Shown piece by piece: positions 34,156-44,560 of a stretch of 64,000 nt of DNA. The stretch covers positions 18,484,268 to 18,548,267 of the forward strand of contig OU342639.1 of assembly GCA_910589415.1 (NCBI GenBank), in the 5' to 3' direction. The stretch is from Malachius bipustulatus. Its lineage: Eukaryota > Arthropoda > Insecta > Coleoptera > Melyridae. How positions within the stretch are numbered: the stretch's first letter is position 1; every line of letters begins with the position of its first letter. The position numbers and the translations under genes are program-made. The notes beneath the pieces are model-generated. The model saw only the letters and a list, made by a program, of their open reading frames with translations. It had not been told where the DNA came from and did no database searches.

Positions 34156-34167
34156 ACCTCGTCGCCA
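34156..34167 (-). promoter_or_regulatory. Element 1 primer-binding site
   Basis: TGGCGACGAGGT on the minus strand begins two bases after the end of the 5' LTR, starting with the TGG complementary to a tRNA CCA end. I do not assign the tRNA. Confidence 0.6.
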
Positions 34168-34169
34168 CT

Positions 34170-34422
34170 TGTGGTACTCTAGACTGGTAGGGGGTCAATT
34201 CACAAAACGTGGAACTAACAATAAATCTATTTATTTCACAACAATTATGTTTAACACAATAGTTCCAATGTAATAATTAATAATCAATAATAATAATTGT
34301 ATTTATTGCGTCTTCTCTGAATACGCACGCCTGACTGTCGAGATATCATTTTCTTATCACGATGCCAACACCGGTCGATCATCCGATATCGCCCGGACCT
34401 TGCTGATTCACAGGTTCCCACA
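34170..34422 (-). repeat. Element 1, 5' LTR
   Basis: 253 bp, 98.4% identical to the LTR at 29585-29837 by direct reading (four substitutions). It is followed on the right by the target duplication ATGG, which also became the target of element 2. Confidence 0.93.
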
Positions 34423-34426
34423 ATGG

Positions 34427-35951
34427 TGTAGCGTCCCAATATTCTTCTGGGCTGTTTAGAAGTAGAGGATTTTATCGTTTATGCCGCAATAATGAAATCT
34501 GAATATTATTGTGGATTGTCAGAAGGAAGTGACATTTCTATTTTTTACATTTCCTTGATTGACGCAATTTAATTGTTTGAATATAAAAATTTCAAATGGA
34601 AGCAATCAGGAATCATTTGGGAATAAAAGAAAATCAAAGTTTATTGATAGAAAAACAAAAAAGTTAGTTGAGGGACTTGTCAGAAAAGAGTCTTTAAAAA
34701 AAAATCATAATTAAAAACTGTAATTTTGGACTGAAAAACCCAAAGTGTTTATTTGAATGTTCCCAGAAGAGGATTGAATACAAACCTTCCTAAAATTTCA
34801 TTTCATGGATTAAGCGGAACTAAGCATTTTGGTGAGCTATTTCTTAATGTCTGAGTACTAAATTAATAGTGGCATTTTTATGCATTATAGGGTTTTATTT
34901 TTTTACTTTTACTTCTTGGAGTTTACCTATTATTTATACTGACTCCTGACAACGAGTCTGTTGGAGAGTTTGGATTTTTGGTTGGATTGTTTTAAAACTC
35001 AAAAATGGATCTCAGTGAAGCAGGGAGGTGATCACGATAACGATAGCAGATAGAAGGTTTAAGTCAGCAGAGATAAGGTACTGAACTTTCCTTTTTGAGT
35101 AAAAACTTGATAAGAAGAATTCATCAGTTCCATGTACGTAGAACGGCTCCATTCTTAGTAATTATTATTATTTTCGACTGAGTCTCTACTTAGTGTATTT
35201 TGGAGTTGTAATCCGAAGTTTAAATGTAAAATAATAGTTTTTTTTTTTATAATAATCATTAATAGTTTATAATAATTTATTCTGTTGGGATTTAAACCCA
35301 AACTGAGGCGTAATGTACACTGGATAGATCTATCAAGGTAGAAAGCCAAATTTTAGTTAAGTAATTGAAAAGTTAACTCAGTTTGTACTTTTTAGAATTT
35401 CTTTATCTTTTTATAATATTTAAATGAATTTATTTGACTACAACTTCAGTTGAATTAACATTCTATTTTTTGAAAAGTGTTTATAACTGAGAATACTTTA
35501 TAATTTAATTCAGATTGAAACTTATTTTGGATATTTTATTTACGATCTGCTTTGCTTTGTTGGGGACTTAGGGTTAATTTGAGTGCAGTTTTCATTTGAA
35601 TTGAAGTATTTATTTAATGCTTTGTGTCTATTTTTAATACAATTCCTGTTAATAATCTTCTTATTTTTTTATTTGAGTTTTTATGGTGATGAAGTGTCTT
35701 CTTCTTTTTTTTTAAATAATCACAACGTAGGGGGGGAGAATTGACACTGTTACGGTTCTATAAAGTTTTTAGATAATTTTTCTGACATAAGAACATCAAC
35801 CGCACTGGTCTTTATAAATTTTATAAGATCGGAAGCGACCTACTGCATGATCACCCGATATTGTTGTTAATCTGCAGAGGTGACGTGAGAGTAGAAGATT
35901 GTACGTGCTCTCCGAATTTTGTTATAAGTATTTAGGACGGAGAGGGCGACA
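34427..35951 (+). repeat. Element 2, 5' LTR
   Basis: Starts TGTAGCGTCCCAATATTC and ends GGACGGAGAGGGCGACA. At 1525 bp it is unusually long for a gypsy element. It should contain the promoter and polyadenylation signals; I do not see a single convincing TATA box among many AT-rich stretches. Confidence 0.95.
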
Positions 35952-35956
35952 AATTT

Positions 35957-35978
35957 TGGTGCCGTGGTGACCAGGATC
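35957..35978 (+). promoter_or_regulatory. Element 2 primer-binding site, tRNA-His-like
   Basis: TGGTGCCGTGGTGACCAGGA starts five bases after the LTR. It equals the complement of the 3' end of animal tRNA-His as I remember it (TGGTGCCGTGACCAGGAT), apart from an inserted GTG. The tRNA identity is from memory and should be checked. Confidence 0.6.
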
Positions 35979-36230
35979 GATTTATTTAAAAGTCTTTGTA
36001 AGGCTTTTTGCTTTTGTGTGGTTTTCTGCTTTTGGTGTGTTAGTCTCCTGGGAAAGTTTTGGAATTTAGATTTATTACATGAAAGTTTTCTTTTGCTAGT
36101 GTACCTATAGAAGTGTGTGACCTTAGTAGTGTCCCGTTTAGTGTAGGTTCTTGGTGTTAATTGAAACTGTTGCTAGGAAATTTAGAGTTTTATTGTGAAT
36201 TAATCGGCAGCCATAGATTCAAAGGCTAAG

Positions 36231-37946
36231 ATGACTAATTTATGTGCGTTCTACTTTGAGGTGATGGACCTCAAAGTTAATGAGGTTAAGTATGAGATTT
36301 TAATAAGAGGACAAACTCCGAGGAATAACTGCAATATTAGACGTGCTCAATTGAGATCCTTACTGAAACAGATTCCTGTTGGTGTAACCGTTTCCCCTTT
36401 AGAATTTCAAGAAGATTTTGACTTGGCATCAGAATCTCTAATTGATTTGTTCGAGGTAGTGCAGGACTCACAAATTATTGAAACTTCTTCACATTTAGAA
36501 CGTCGAATACGATCCAGAATAGTACATTTAGAGGGAAGGATAAGACGATTGAGAGTTGTTTCTGAAGATCAGGAATCCCTGAAGGCAGAATTATTAAGTG
36601 ATTTGACTTTGTTGAAAGGTGAGTTAGAAGTTAAGATTGCTCAACGTTCATCCTTGTCAAACCAAACCTGCCAAGGAAAAGAATTGAGTAAGTCTCAAAT
36701 GGAGGTATCTAATCCTGGAGATAGATTAGAGATGCCAACCACCAGCACTATGTCTGAGATTTCTTATTTTCCATGTAAGTCAGTAAGTGAGCTTTCCATT
36801 AGTGCAATAAGCCCTCCTTCGGCATTGAGTAAAGTATCAGCATGTTCTTCACTAGTTAGTGTTCCTAATAACCCATTCTCTTTTTCTTCTACCAATCCGT
36901 TTTTACAAGATGAAGATCATATCACGTCAGTTTCACGACAAGTACAACTGGTGGATGAGACTTTGAATGAATCGAATCCTTTTATTGACCAAATTGTTAC
37001 CCCTTTGGTATCCAAGCCAATTTCACAGTCGGTGATACCAAATAGAACTTATGTCCCTGTGTATAAGTGGGGTATACAATTTTCAGGAAGAGAGAAGGGG
37101 ATAGAAATTGTTAAGTTTTTGGAGAGGGTGAATGAACTTAGTGTTGCGAGAGGAGTTTCTTTGGAGGAAGTATACAGTTGTGCTGTGGATTTGTTTAAGG
37201 AACCTGCTCTATCTTGGTATAGAGGTATAAGAGATCAGCTGAACTCTTGGCAGGATTTAGAATGTCGTATTAGGACAACATATATTCCTCCTAATTACGA
37301 CGAGGAACTGTTGTTAGAGGTTAAATCTCTTAAGCAAAGAACTGAGGAAAGTGTGATTAACTATATCTCCAAGCTGAGAATGAAGTTTTCTCATTTGATT
37401 GTACCAGTCCCAATTGGGGAACAATTGAAAATAGTCAGGCGGAACTTACTGCCAGAGTTGAATGCCAGATTATGTCTAGTTGATATTTATACGTACGAAC
37501 ATTTGGAAACATTATGTCGACAGATTGAAAGAAATTCATTTCTGACACCTGTTGTTGAGTCCAGACCTAAACCATCAAGGAGGATTGAAGCAGCTCCAGT
37601 ACATTTTAATAGAAGACCAGAAACTCAGGCGGTGTCTAGTAGATCATTAGTTAGGAGTGAACCACCAGTTAACTTTCCAAATATGAGTCGTACCTGCTAT
37701 AATTGCGGACAGCTAGGTCATATGGCCATTTCTTGTTTAAAACCAAGGAGAGTTTATTGTTATTCTTGTAGATATCCTGAAGTTACAAGGAATACTTGCC
37801 CCAGGTGTGGTCCGCGTTTGCTTGTGTCCTCTAGTAATGAAAGTTTTCCAAAAAACGACAGCCCGAGGGATTCTCAGGGTGCGTTTCCCCTCGAGCCGCA
37901 AAGCCGCCCATTCCAAAGGCCAAACACCATTTCCAAGGAGGAATAG
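36231..37946 (+). CDS. Element 2 gag polyprotein
   Basis: Intact 571-codon frame starting MTNLCAFYFEVMD (ATG at 36231, 280 bp after the LTR). The N-terminal third is helical and charged. A serine-rich linker follows (about residues 140-260), then a capsid-like region with FLERVNELSVARGVSLEEVY, ALSWYRGIRDQLNSW and LKQRTEESVINYISKL (about 285-390), matching the retrotransposon gag fold. Then comes a zinc knuckle CYNCGQLGHMAISC and a second, non-standard cysteine cluster CYSCRYPEVTRNTCPRC. It packages element RNA. The last 105 bases overlap the pol frame. Confidence 0.93.
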   Translation: MTNLCAFYFEVMDLKVNEVKYEILIRGQTPRNNCNIRRAQLRSLLKQIPVGVTVSPLEFQEDFDLASESLIDLFEVVQDSQIIETSSHLERRIRSRIVHLEGRIRRLRVVSEDQESLKAELLSDLTLLKGELEVKIAQRSSLSNQTCQGKELSKSQMEVSNPGDRLEMPTTSTMSEISYFPCKSVSELSISAISPPSALSKVSACSSLVSVPNNPFSFSSTNPFLQDEDHITSVSRQVQLVDETLNESNPFIDQIVTPLVSKPISQSVIPNRTYVPVYKWGIQFSGREKGIEIVKFLERVNELSVARGVSLEEVYSCAVDLFKEPALSWYRGIRDQLNSWQDLECRIRTTYIPPNYDEELLLEVKSLKQRTEESVINYISKLRMKFSHLIVPVPIGEQLKIVRRNLLPELNARLCLVDIYTYEHLETLCRQIERNSFLTPVVESRPKPSRRIEAAPVHFNRRPETQAVSSRSLVRSEPPVNFPNMSRTCYNCGQLGHMAISCLKPRRVYCYSCRYPEVTRNTCPRCGPRLLVSSSNESFPKNDSPRDSQGAFPLEPQSRPFQRPNTISKEE

Positions 37947-40900
37947 CGTTAGACCATGTTGTTTTGAGTTCTAGTGATGCCACTCGTTCTTTTTCCTTAA
38001 GTGGACCATCACAAATTAATCCAGTTTTTAAGACAAGGAAGAATGACAATCGTCCATTTGTTTCAGTAAATATTGACGGTTGGCAAGTTCTAGCTCTGTT
38101 GGATACTGGTGCTAATTTATGTATTTTAGGTAAAGGAATGAACCCTATTTGGGAAAGATTAGATCCAAAAGTGATTTCAAAAGAGAAGGTTCATAGAGTA
38201 ACTGTGGCCGATGGACAGTCTCAAGAGGTTGTTGGTACAGTCATATTACCAATTGTTTTTGAGGATAGAGAGTTCAACGTTGAATTCACGATTATTCCAT
38301 CAATCTCACATTCAGTCATTTTGGGATCTGATTTCTGTAAAAAGGTAAACATTCAATTAGATTTTAGGAAGTGGTCGTTCGAAATTGATGAAGTCTCCAA
38401 GACTACTACAAATTCTCAAGCAGTGTTGGAAGAACTTTCGACGGAACAAACAGTAGTCTTAAGTGAAGTAATTAGAAGATTTGAGTTGTTAGCATCAAAG
38501 ACCCCCGGCAAGACGAATATGATTGAGCATTTTATCGATACTGGAGAAGCCCGTCCAGTCAAGCAGAGACAGTATCCACTATCTCCTGCTATAACTCGTT
38601 TTCTGAGAGAAGAAATTGATTCTATGTTAAAAGATGGAATTATAGAACCGAGCAACTCTGCTTGGTCATCACCAGTATTGATGGTACCTAAGTCAGATGG
38701 CACATACCGCATGTGTTTTGACGGTCGCAAATTAAATGAACTTACTGTAAAAGATTCTTACCCACTTCCGAGGGTTGAAAACATTATTGACAAGGTAGCT
38801 GGTTCAAGATATTTATCATCGATAGATTTGACAAAAGCTTTCTGGAATATCCCGATGGAGGAGTCTTCAAAACTCAAAACAGCTTTCCAAGTTCCTGGAA
38901 AAGGATTATTCCATTTTAAAGTAATGCCTTTTGGACTCTGCAATGCAGCGCAAACACAACAAAGACTTATGGATAGACTTTTTCAAGATTTCAAATTTGA
39001 GAGCAGAGTTTTTACTTATTTAGACGATATTATTGTTGTGTCAGAGTGTTTCAATGAACATATGGAGCTATTATTAGAGGTGGTAGGAAAATTGGCCGAA
39101 GCTGGTTTAAGGATTAATATTGATAAGTGTAAATTTTGTCGGGATTCACTGTCTTTTTTGGGGTATGTGGTAGATCGTGTAGGTCTGAGGACTGATCCAG
39201 AGAAGGTAAAAGCCATTTTACAGGTAGCCTCGCCTAAGAATACCACTGAGGTTCGAAGAGTCATAGGTATCCTTCAATGGTATAGGCGCTTTATTAAAGA
39301 CTTTTCAACAATCTCCGAACCCATTACTTCATTAATAAAAGGACGAAAGAAGGCGACTCCTATTTTTTGGACGGAAAAGGCAGAACAAGCGTTTCAGGAA
39401 CTGAAATCTCGTTTGGTTTCAGCACCTATTTTGGTGAGCCCTAACCCTGAAGAACCATTTTTTATTCAGACCGACGCTAGCGATGTGGGTATTGGTGCAG
39501 TGCTGTACCAACTAAGAGATGGTTTTGAACATCCAATAGCTTATGCATCCAAGAAATTGAGCAAAGCCGAAAAAAAATATACGGTCACTGCAAGAGAGTG
39601 TTTAGCTGTGGTTTTTGGCATAGAGAAGTTCAGGTGTTATGTGGAGGGTACAAAGTTCACGGTGGTAACTGACCATGCAAGTCTGCAGTGGTTGTACCGC
39701 ATTAAAGACCCTATGGGAAGAATTGCTCGTTGGACGGTAAGGTTGAGTGGTTTTAAGTTCGATGTAGTTCACCGCCCTGGTAAGGATATGGTTATGGCAG
39801 ACTTCTTATCCCGAAATGTTTCAATTATTGATAAGAAAAGTTTTGTATTTGATGAGTGGTATTTGAGAATGTTGACTAAGGTGGAGCAAAAACCTGAAGA
39901 TTTTCCTGACTTTCGAGTGGAAGGAGGTTTGCTGTATAAACATCTTCAACCTAGACATGATATCCAGACTAACCAGTGCGATTGGAAGTTAGTCGTTCCA
40001 ACGGAAAATCGAAGGCAAGTTCTCTCAGAGATGCATGACCGACCAATTTCAGCCCATTTGGGAATATATAAAACTTTGCATCGAATACTTGAGCATTATT
40101 ATTGGCCCGGAGTAAAAGAGTCAGTGAGGAGATATGTCAGTGCTTGTAAGGTCTGTAGTGCGCATAAGGTGCCTAATCAATTTCCTGCAGGAATGATGGG
40201 AAAGAAAAGAGACGTGAGTTTCCCTTTTCAGATGCTGTCGTTAGATTTGATGGGACCATTCCCTCGCTCAAAGTCAGGGAATACACAGTTACTAGTTGTT
40301 ACGGATGCATTCTCCAAGTTTATTTTAGTTCATCCCATGCCTAAGGCCACCGCTACTAAAGTTGTCAAATTTTTAGAGACCCAGGTTTTCCTTTTGTTCG
40401 GAATTCCGCAAGTACTTATTTGTGATAATGGAGTACAATTCACATCTCGAGAGTTTGGGACTTTGATGCGCAAGTACCATGTACAGAAAGTCTGGTATAA
40501 TGCCCGCTATCATCCCCAATCAAATATGACAGAAAGGGTAAATAGAGTTTTGAAAACAGCAATATCTTCATACATTTCTGATCAGGGACACCAAACTTGG
40601 GATGTTCACGTGTATGAGATAGCACAAGCAATAAGGACAGCGATTCACGAGACGACAGGACACCCTCCATGTTTCTTAGTATTTGGAAGGAATGTTCCGA
40701 TAGATGGCACATATTATGGAGAATACAATCTTAGTTCCTTCGACCCGGTAGAAATTTCTGGAAAGTTGAAATGGCAGACAGAATTAGAGAAGGTACCCAA
40801 ACTGTATCCTGCCATCCAGAAGAAAGTCCAGCTGGCCTATGAGAGAAATGCTAAACGATATAATTTGAGACACCGTAAAGTGAACTATCAGATAGGTGAT

Positions 40901-41107
40901 AAAGTCTGGAAAAGGACATTTTATCTATCGGACAAGGAGAACAAGTTCTCGAGGAAGTTAGCTCCTAGATATACTCCTGCCATAGTTAAGCGTATTTTGG
41001 GTTCTGGCGTTGTTGTAGAGCTAACTAATTTAGAAGGAGTTTCGGTAGGGAACTTCCATGTGTCGGATTTAAAACCTTATTATAGTCAGGAAGATGTTGA
41101 TGAGTAA
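37841..41107 (+). CDS. Element 2 pol polyprotein (-1 frame): protease, RT, RNase H, integrase
   Basis: The frame is open from 37841 and has no convincing ATG near its start, so it is expected to be made by -1 frameshifting from gag at 37850-37856. In order it has an aspartic protease (LALLDTGANLCILGKG), reverse transcriptase (SSPVLMVPKSDGTYRMCFD, IDLTKAFWNIPM, MPFGLCNAAQTQQRLMD, catalytic YLDDIIVVS), RNase H (FIQTDASDVGIGAVLYQL, TDHASLQWL) and integrase. The integrase has zinc-binding HDRPISAHLG and CKVCSAHK, core acidic residues in SLDLMGPF, ICDNGVQF and SNMTERVNRV, and a C-terminal module with YQIGDKVWKRTFYL. No stop or frameshift interrupts it. It ends TAATAA at 41105. There is no chromodomain. 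Confidence 0.94.
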   Translation, partial: KFSKKRQPEGFSGCVSPRAAKPPIPKAKHHFQGGIALDHVVLSSSDATRSFSLSGPSQINPVFKTRKNDNRPFVSVNIDGWQVLALLDTGANLCILGKGMNPIWERLDPKVISKEKVHRVTVADGQSQEVVGTVILPIVFEDREFNVEFTIIPSISHSVILGSDFCKKVNIQLDFRKWSFEIDEVSKTTTNSQAVLEELSTEQTVVLSEVIRRFELLASKTPGKTNMIEHFIDTGEARPVKQRQYPLSPAITRFLREEIDSMLKDGIIEPSNSAWSSPVLMVPKSDGTYRMCFDGRKLNELTVKDSYPLPRVENIIDKVAGSRYLSSIDLTKAFWNIPMEESSKLKTAFQVPGKGLFHFKVMPFGLCNAAQTQQRLMDRLFQDFKFESRVFTYLDDIIVVSECFNEHMELLLEVVGKLAEAGLRINIDKCKFCRDSLSFLGYVVDRVGLRTDPEKVKAILQVASPKNTTEVRRVIGILQWYRRFIKDFSTISEPITSLIKGRKKATPIFWTEKAEQAFQELKSRLVSAPILVSPNPEEPFFIQTDASDVGIGAVLYQLRDGFEHPIAYASKKLSKAEKKYTVTARECLAVVFGIEKFRCYVEGTKFTVVTDHASLQWLYRIKDPMGRIARWTVRLSGFKFDVVHRPGKDMVMADFLSRNVSIIDKKSFVFDEWYLRMLTKVEQKPEDFPDFRVEGGLLYKHLQPRHDIQTNQCDWKLVVPTENRRQVLSEMHDRPISAHLGIYKTLHRILEHYYWPGVKESVRRYVSACKVCSAHKVPNQFPAGMMGKKRDVSFPFQMLSLDLMGPFPRSKSGNTQLLVVTDAFSKFILVHPMPKATATKVVKFLETQVFLLFGIPQVLICDNGVQFTSREFGTLMRKYHVQKVWYNARYHPQSNMTERVNRVLKTAISSYISDQGHQTWDVHVYEIAQAIRTAIHETTGHPPCFLVFGRNVPIDGTYYGEYNLSSFDPVEISGKLKWQTELEKVPKLYPAIQKKVQLAYERNAKRYNLRHRKVNYQIGDKVWKRTFYLSDKENKFSRKLAPRYTPAIVKRILGSGVVVELTNLEGVSVGNFHVSDLKPYYSQEDVDE
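37850..37893 (+). promoter_or_regulatory. Canonical -1 ribosomal frameshift site of element 2
   Basis: The heptamer A-AAA-AAC (37850-37856) lies in the gag frame, inside the gag/pol overlap. After a 7-nt spacer a 6-bp GC-rich stem follows: CGAGGG (37864-37869) with CCCTCG (37888-37893). Slippage by -1 enters exactly the open pol frame. Heptamer, register, spacer and stem all fit the known rules for such sites. Confidence 0.85.
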
Positions 41108-42511
41108 TAAGTTATGGGCTCTTCTGTTTCCCTTCGACATCCTGTAAATATGAAAGTTTTGTCAAGGAGAGGAGAACGTAAGTCCCAATAAAGTTTGAAC
41201 AGTTGAGTCAAATAGACTCGGTAGTCTAGAACTTTTAGCTCCGCTGTTCCAAAGCACTGTATATTTAGTTTATTATGAGTAGTTGCTTAATTTAGTTTTG
41301 GGCATTAGACGACAATAATCCTGTGGTATTCCACAATTATTATGATCGAAGCCAAGGATGTTGCTAGTAATTCGTTATATTCGTTTCGCAAACCGAGATC
41401 AAGGACGTTTCATCGGATTGGGGTAGTTTTAGTTTTGAGAAAAGGATTTTGATAATCTTTTTTTTTCGAATAGCTCGGAAATGAGTAACAGGTAGAAGTG
41501 AAATAGGTATTTATTATTTATTGTAACTCACGTAATTGTCTTCTCAATTTAGTGGTTTAGGTGTGAAGAGTGTGTATTCTGTATTTTGTTCTCTCATTAC
41601 GATGAAGCTATTGTAATGGCTATAGATTCATTTTGGAGATTTTTTTTTGTACAGACAGTATGTTTTGGGAGTTGGCCATTCCCTAACTATTGCTGATCTT
41701 TAGTTTTGTATGGTTAATTTAACGCCAGTCGAGACAAAGAAAGTAGTCGGTCTTGACTGATTTTTTTTATATACGAATCTAAGCGGTCTTGTCTTTGGGT
41801 TATCGCTAGTTTTAGTTATAAAAATATGAACCTAGATTCTCACCGCTGCTTCGTTTTGTGGATTTTTTTTTTATGTGTATGTTTATTGAAGTTTTGTTTC
41901 ATGAAATACTGGATCGAAAAACCCATTCTAGAAAATATAGGAGATAACTTTGCGTTTATGATGGGGATATATCTTTAAATGAATTTGAATCCCGTATAAA
42001 AGCAGTTAACCTTCTTGATGTGATGATTGAGAGAGAATAAAATATAGAATATAATTTGTTGAAGTGTGTTGGAAGCGAACATTCTGAGATTTTGTGTGAG
42101 TGCACAACAGACTGTGTCCCATCTCGTCGTTTACGATAGGGAAGGTCGATACAAGTTTTTTTTTTTTTTGTACGGAAATGGTTTATGAATTGTGTGTAAT
42201 TATCAAAGCTTTACTTTGTTTATTTATTTAATTTGTGTGAGGATAGGAGTACTGCATACGTATTGCTTGAGACGAGAGGCGCTAGGAAAGTCATTTTTCT
42301 TGTCCCAACATATATTCCATGGATTCATTTTGGAGAGAGTTATGCTGTAATTTTGATCGATTACATACGGGCTATGTGGTTACACATAGGTATCCAACAA
42401 GACCAGATAACTCTGTTTTGTTTTTCATGCTTTTGTTTATAGAAGAAAAAAAAAGTGAAAAATTATTATTATAATTTTTTTTTTTTTTTTTTTTTGCACC
42501 AAAGAGGGGTA
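41108..42511 (+). other. Element 2, 1.4-kb 3' non-coding region
   Basis: Between the pol stop and the 3' LTR there is no frame longer than about 70 codons and no envelope-like sequence. T- and A-runs are frequent (for example 42468-42495). It ends with the polypurine tract. Confidence 0.8.
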
Positions 42512-44035
42512 TGTAGCGTCCCAATATTCTTCTGGGCTGTTTAGAAGTAGAGGATTTTATCGTTTATGCCGCAATAATGAAATCTGAATATTATTGTGGA
42601 TTGTCAGAAGGAAGTGACATTTCTATTTTTTACATTTCCTTGATTGACGCAATTTAATTGTTTGAATATAAAAATTTCAAATGGAAGCAATCAGGAATCA
42701 TTTGGGAATAAAAGAAAATCAAAGTTTATTGATAGAAAAACAAAAAAGTTAGTTGAGGGACTTGTCAGAAAAGAGTCTTTAAAAAAAAATCATAATTAAA
42801 AACTGTAATTTTGGACTGAAAAACCCAAAGTGTTTATTTGAATGTTCCCAGAAGAGGATTGAATACAAACCTTCCTAAAATTTCATTTCATGGATTAAGC
42901 GGAACTAAGCATTTTGGTGAGCTATTTCTTAATGTCTGAGTACTAAATTAATAGTGGCATTTTTATGCATTATAGGGTTTTATTTTTTTACTTTTACTTC
43001 TTGGAGTTTACCTATTATTTATACTGACTCCTGACAACGAGTCTGTTGGAGAGTTTGGATTTTTGGTTGGATTGTTTTAAAACTCAAAAATGGATCTCAG
43101 TGAACCAGGGAGGTGATCACGATAACGATAGCAGATAGAAGGTTTAAGTCAGCAGAGATAAGGTACTGAACTTTCCTTTTTGAGTAAAAACTTGATAAGA
43201 AGAATTCATCAGTTCCATGTACGTAGAACGGCTCCATTCTTAGTAATTATTATTATTTTCGACTGAGTCTCTACTTAGTGTATTTTGGAGTTGTAATCCG
43301 AAGTTTAAATGTAAAATAATATTTTTTTTTTTATAATAATCATTAATAGTTTATAATAATTTATTCTGTTGGGATTTAAACCCAAACTGAGGCGTAATGT
43401 ACACTGGATAGATCTATCAAGGTAGAAAGCCAAATTTTAGTTAAGTAATTGAAAAGTTAACTCAGTTTGTACTTTTTAGAATTTCTTTATCTTTTTATAA
43501 TATTTAAATGAATTTATTTGACTACAACTTCAGTTGAATTAACATTCTATTTTTTGAAAAGTGTTTATAACTGAGAATACTTTATAATTTAATTCAGATT
43601 GAAACTTATTTTGGATATTTTATTTACGATCTGCTTTGCTTTGTTGGGGACTTAGGGTTAATTTGAGTGCAGTTTTCATTTGAATTGAAGTATTTATTTA
43701 ATGCTTTGTGTCTATTTTTAATACAATTCCTGTTAATAATCTTCTTATTTTTTTATTTGAGTTTTTATGGTGATGAAGTGTCTTCTTCTTTTTTTTTAAA
43801 TAATCACAACGTAGGGGGGGAGAATTGACACTGTTACGGTTCTATAAAGTTTTTAGATAATTTTTCTGACATAAGAACATCAACCGCACTGGTCTTTATA
43901 AATTTTATAAGATCGGAAGCGACCTACTGCATGATCACCCGATATTGTTGTTAATCTGCAGAGGTGACGTGAGAGTAGAAGATTGTACGTGCTCTCCGAA
44001 TTTTGTTATAAGTATTTAGGACGGAGAGGGCGACA
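42512..44035 (+). repeat. Element 2, 3' LTR
   Basis: 1524 bp and identical to the 5' LTR apart from one G-to-C change (GTGAAGCAGG at the left, GTGAACCAGG at the right) and one base lost before a T-run. Confidence 0.95.
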
Positions 44036-44040
44036 ATGGT

Positions 44041-44560
44041 TATAGAAATTTAGCAATTTTTACCTTTTTCCTACCCACGCCACTGGCTTATTAATTGAAA
44101 CAATGCCAATCTTAACTCAAATTAACTAAAAAATTAACTCAAATTTCAAATAATTTTCTTTCAATCTTCTTTTTTGGTTCAAAAGTCTTTCTTTCTATTT
44201 TGCTTATAACAGGGGTCAAAAAATAGCCATTTTCCCTAAAATTCAAAAGGCCGCCATTTTGGACGGATCAACCGATTGTACTCGAATGCAATACCAGACC
44301 AGAACTTGTGGATATCTTACTCCCAAAAAAATTTCAGACACCTGGATTGAAAACTATTAGACCAGAAACCGTGCCACACGGAAGGGTTTTGTGGAAATTT
44401 GAAGGGACACCCTGCAGAAGTAACTCGACTTTAAGAAAAATTTTTAGCGTAAATCAAACGTCATCCCAAAGTTTCACAAGAGTAAAGAATTTCGGCTAAT
44501 AATCTTGAAGGATGGAGCTACTCCTGTAGCTTAATCTTCATCGAAAAAAACATGATCTTG
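44041..44560. repeat. RepA non-coding repeat, copy 3, right part
   Basis: Continues the repeat interrupted at 29579: TATAGAAATTTAGCAATTTT, CCTACCCACGCCACTGGCTT, AGGCCGCCATTTTGGACGG, GGGACACCCTGCAGAAGTAA and AACGTCATCCCAAAGTTTCA match the same order at 21700-22140 and 21050-21500. Its position after 44040 proves that both LTR elements lie inside one RepA copy. Confidence 0.75.

Larger units (their letters stand above)
29585..34422 (-). mobile_element. Decayed Ty3/gypsy-type LTR retrotransposon (element 1)
   Basis: The 4.84-kb element on the minus strand is bounded by 253-bp LTRs and a target duplication ATGGT (29580-29584; the right copy is 34423-34426 plus the following T). It has gag with zinc knuckles, a protease with LIDSG, reverse transcriptase, part of RNase H and integrase. 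Frameshifts, an in-frame stop and two internal deletions destroy it, although the LTRs differ at only 4 of 253 positions. The deletions must therefore be recent or carried over from a defective template. The protein types resemble the K02A2.6-like gypsy group. It presumably needed help from intact relatives. Confidence 0.9.
34427..44035 (+). mobile_element. Intact young Ty3/gypsy-type LTR retrotransposon (element 2)
   Basis: The element is 9.6 kb, bounded by LTRs of 1525 and 1524 bp that differ by one substitution and one single-base deletion, and by a 4-bp target duplication ATGG (34423-34426 and 44036-44039). It has a primer-binding site, long intact gag and pol frames joined by a -1 frameshift site, a 1.4-kb non-coding 3' region and a polypurine tract (AAAGAGGGG, 42501-42509). 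No envelope frame is seen. All signs are of a very recent, possibly still competent, insertion. Confidence 0.95.

Noticed and set aside
37964..37966. TTG at 37964 as the pol start codon
   Set aside because: The frame is open well upstream to 37841 and a canonical -1 slippery site lies inside the overlap; frameshifting explains pol expression better.
41108..42511. Possible envelope gene of element 2
   Set aside because: No frame longer than about 70 codons and no signal peptide, transmembrane or furin-like features.
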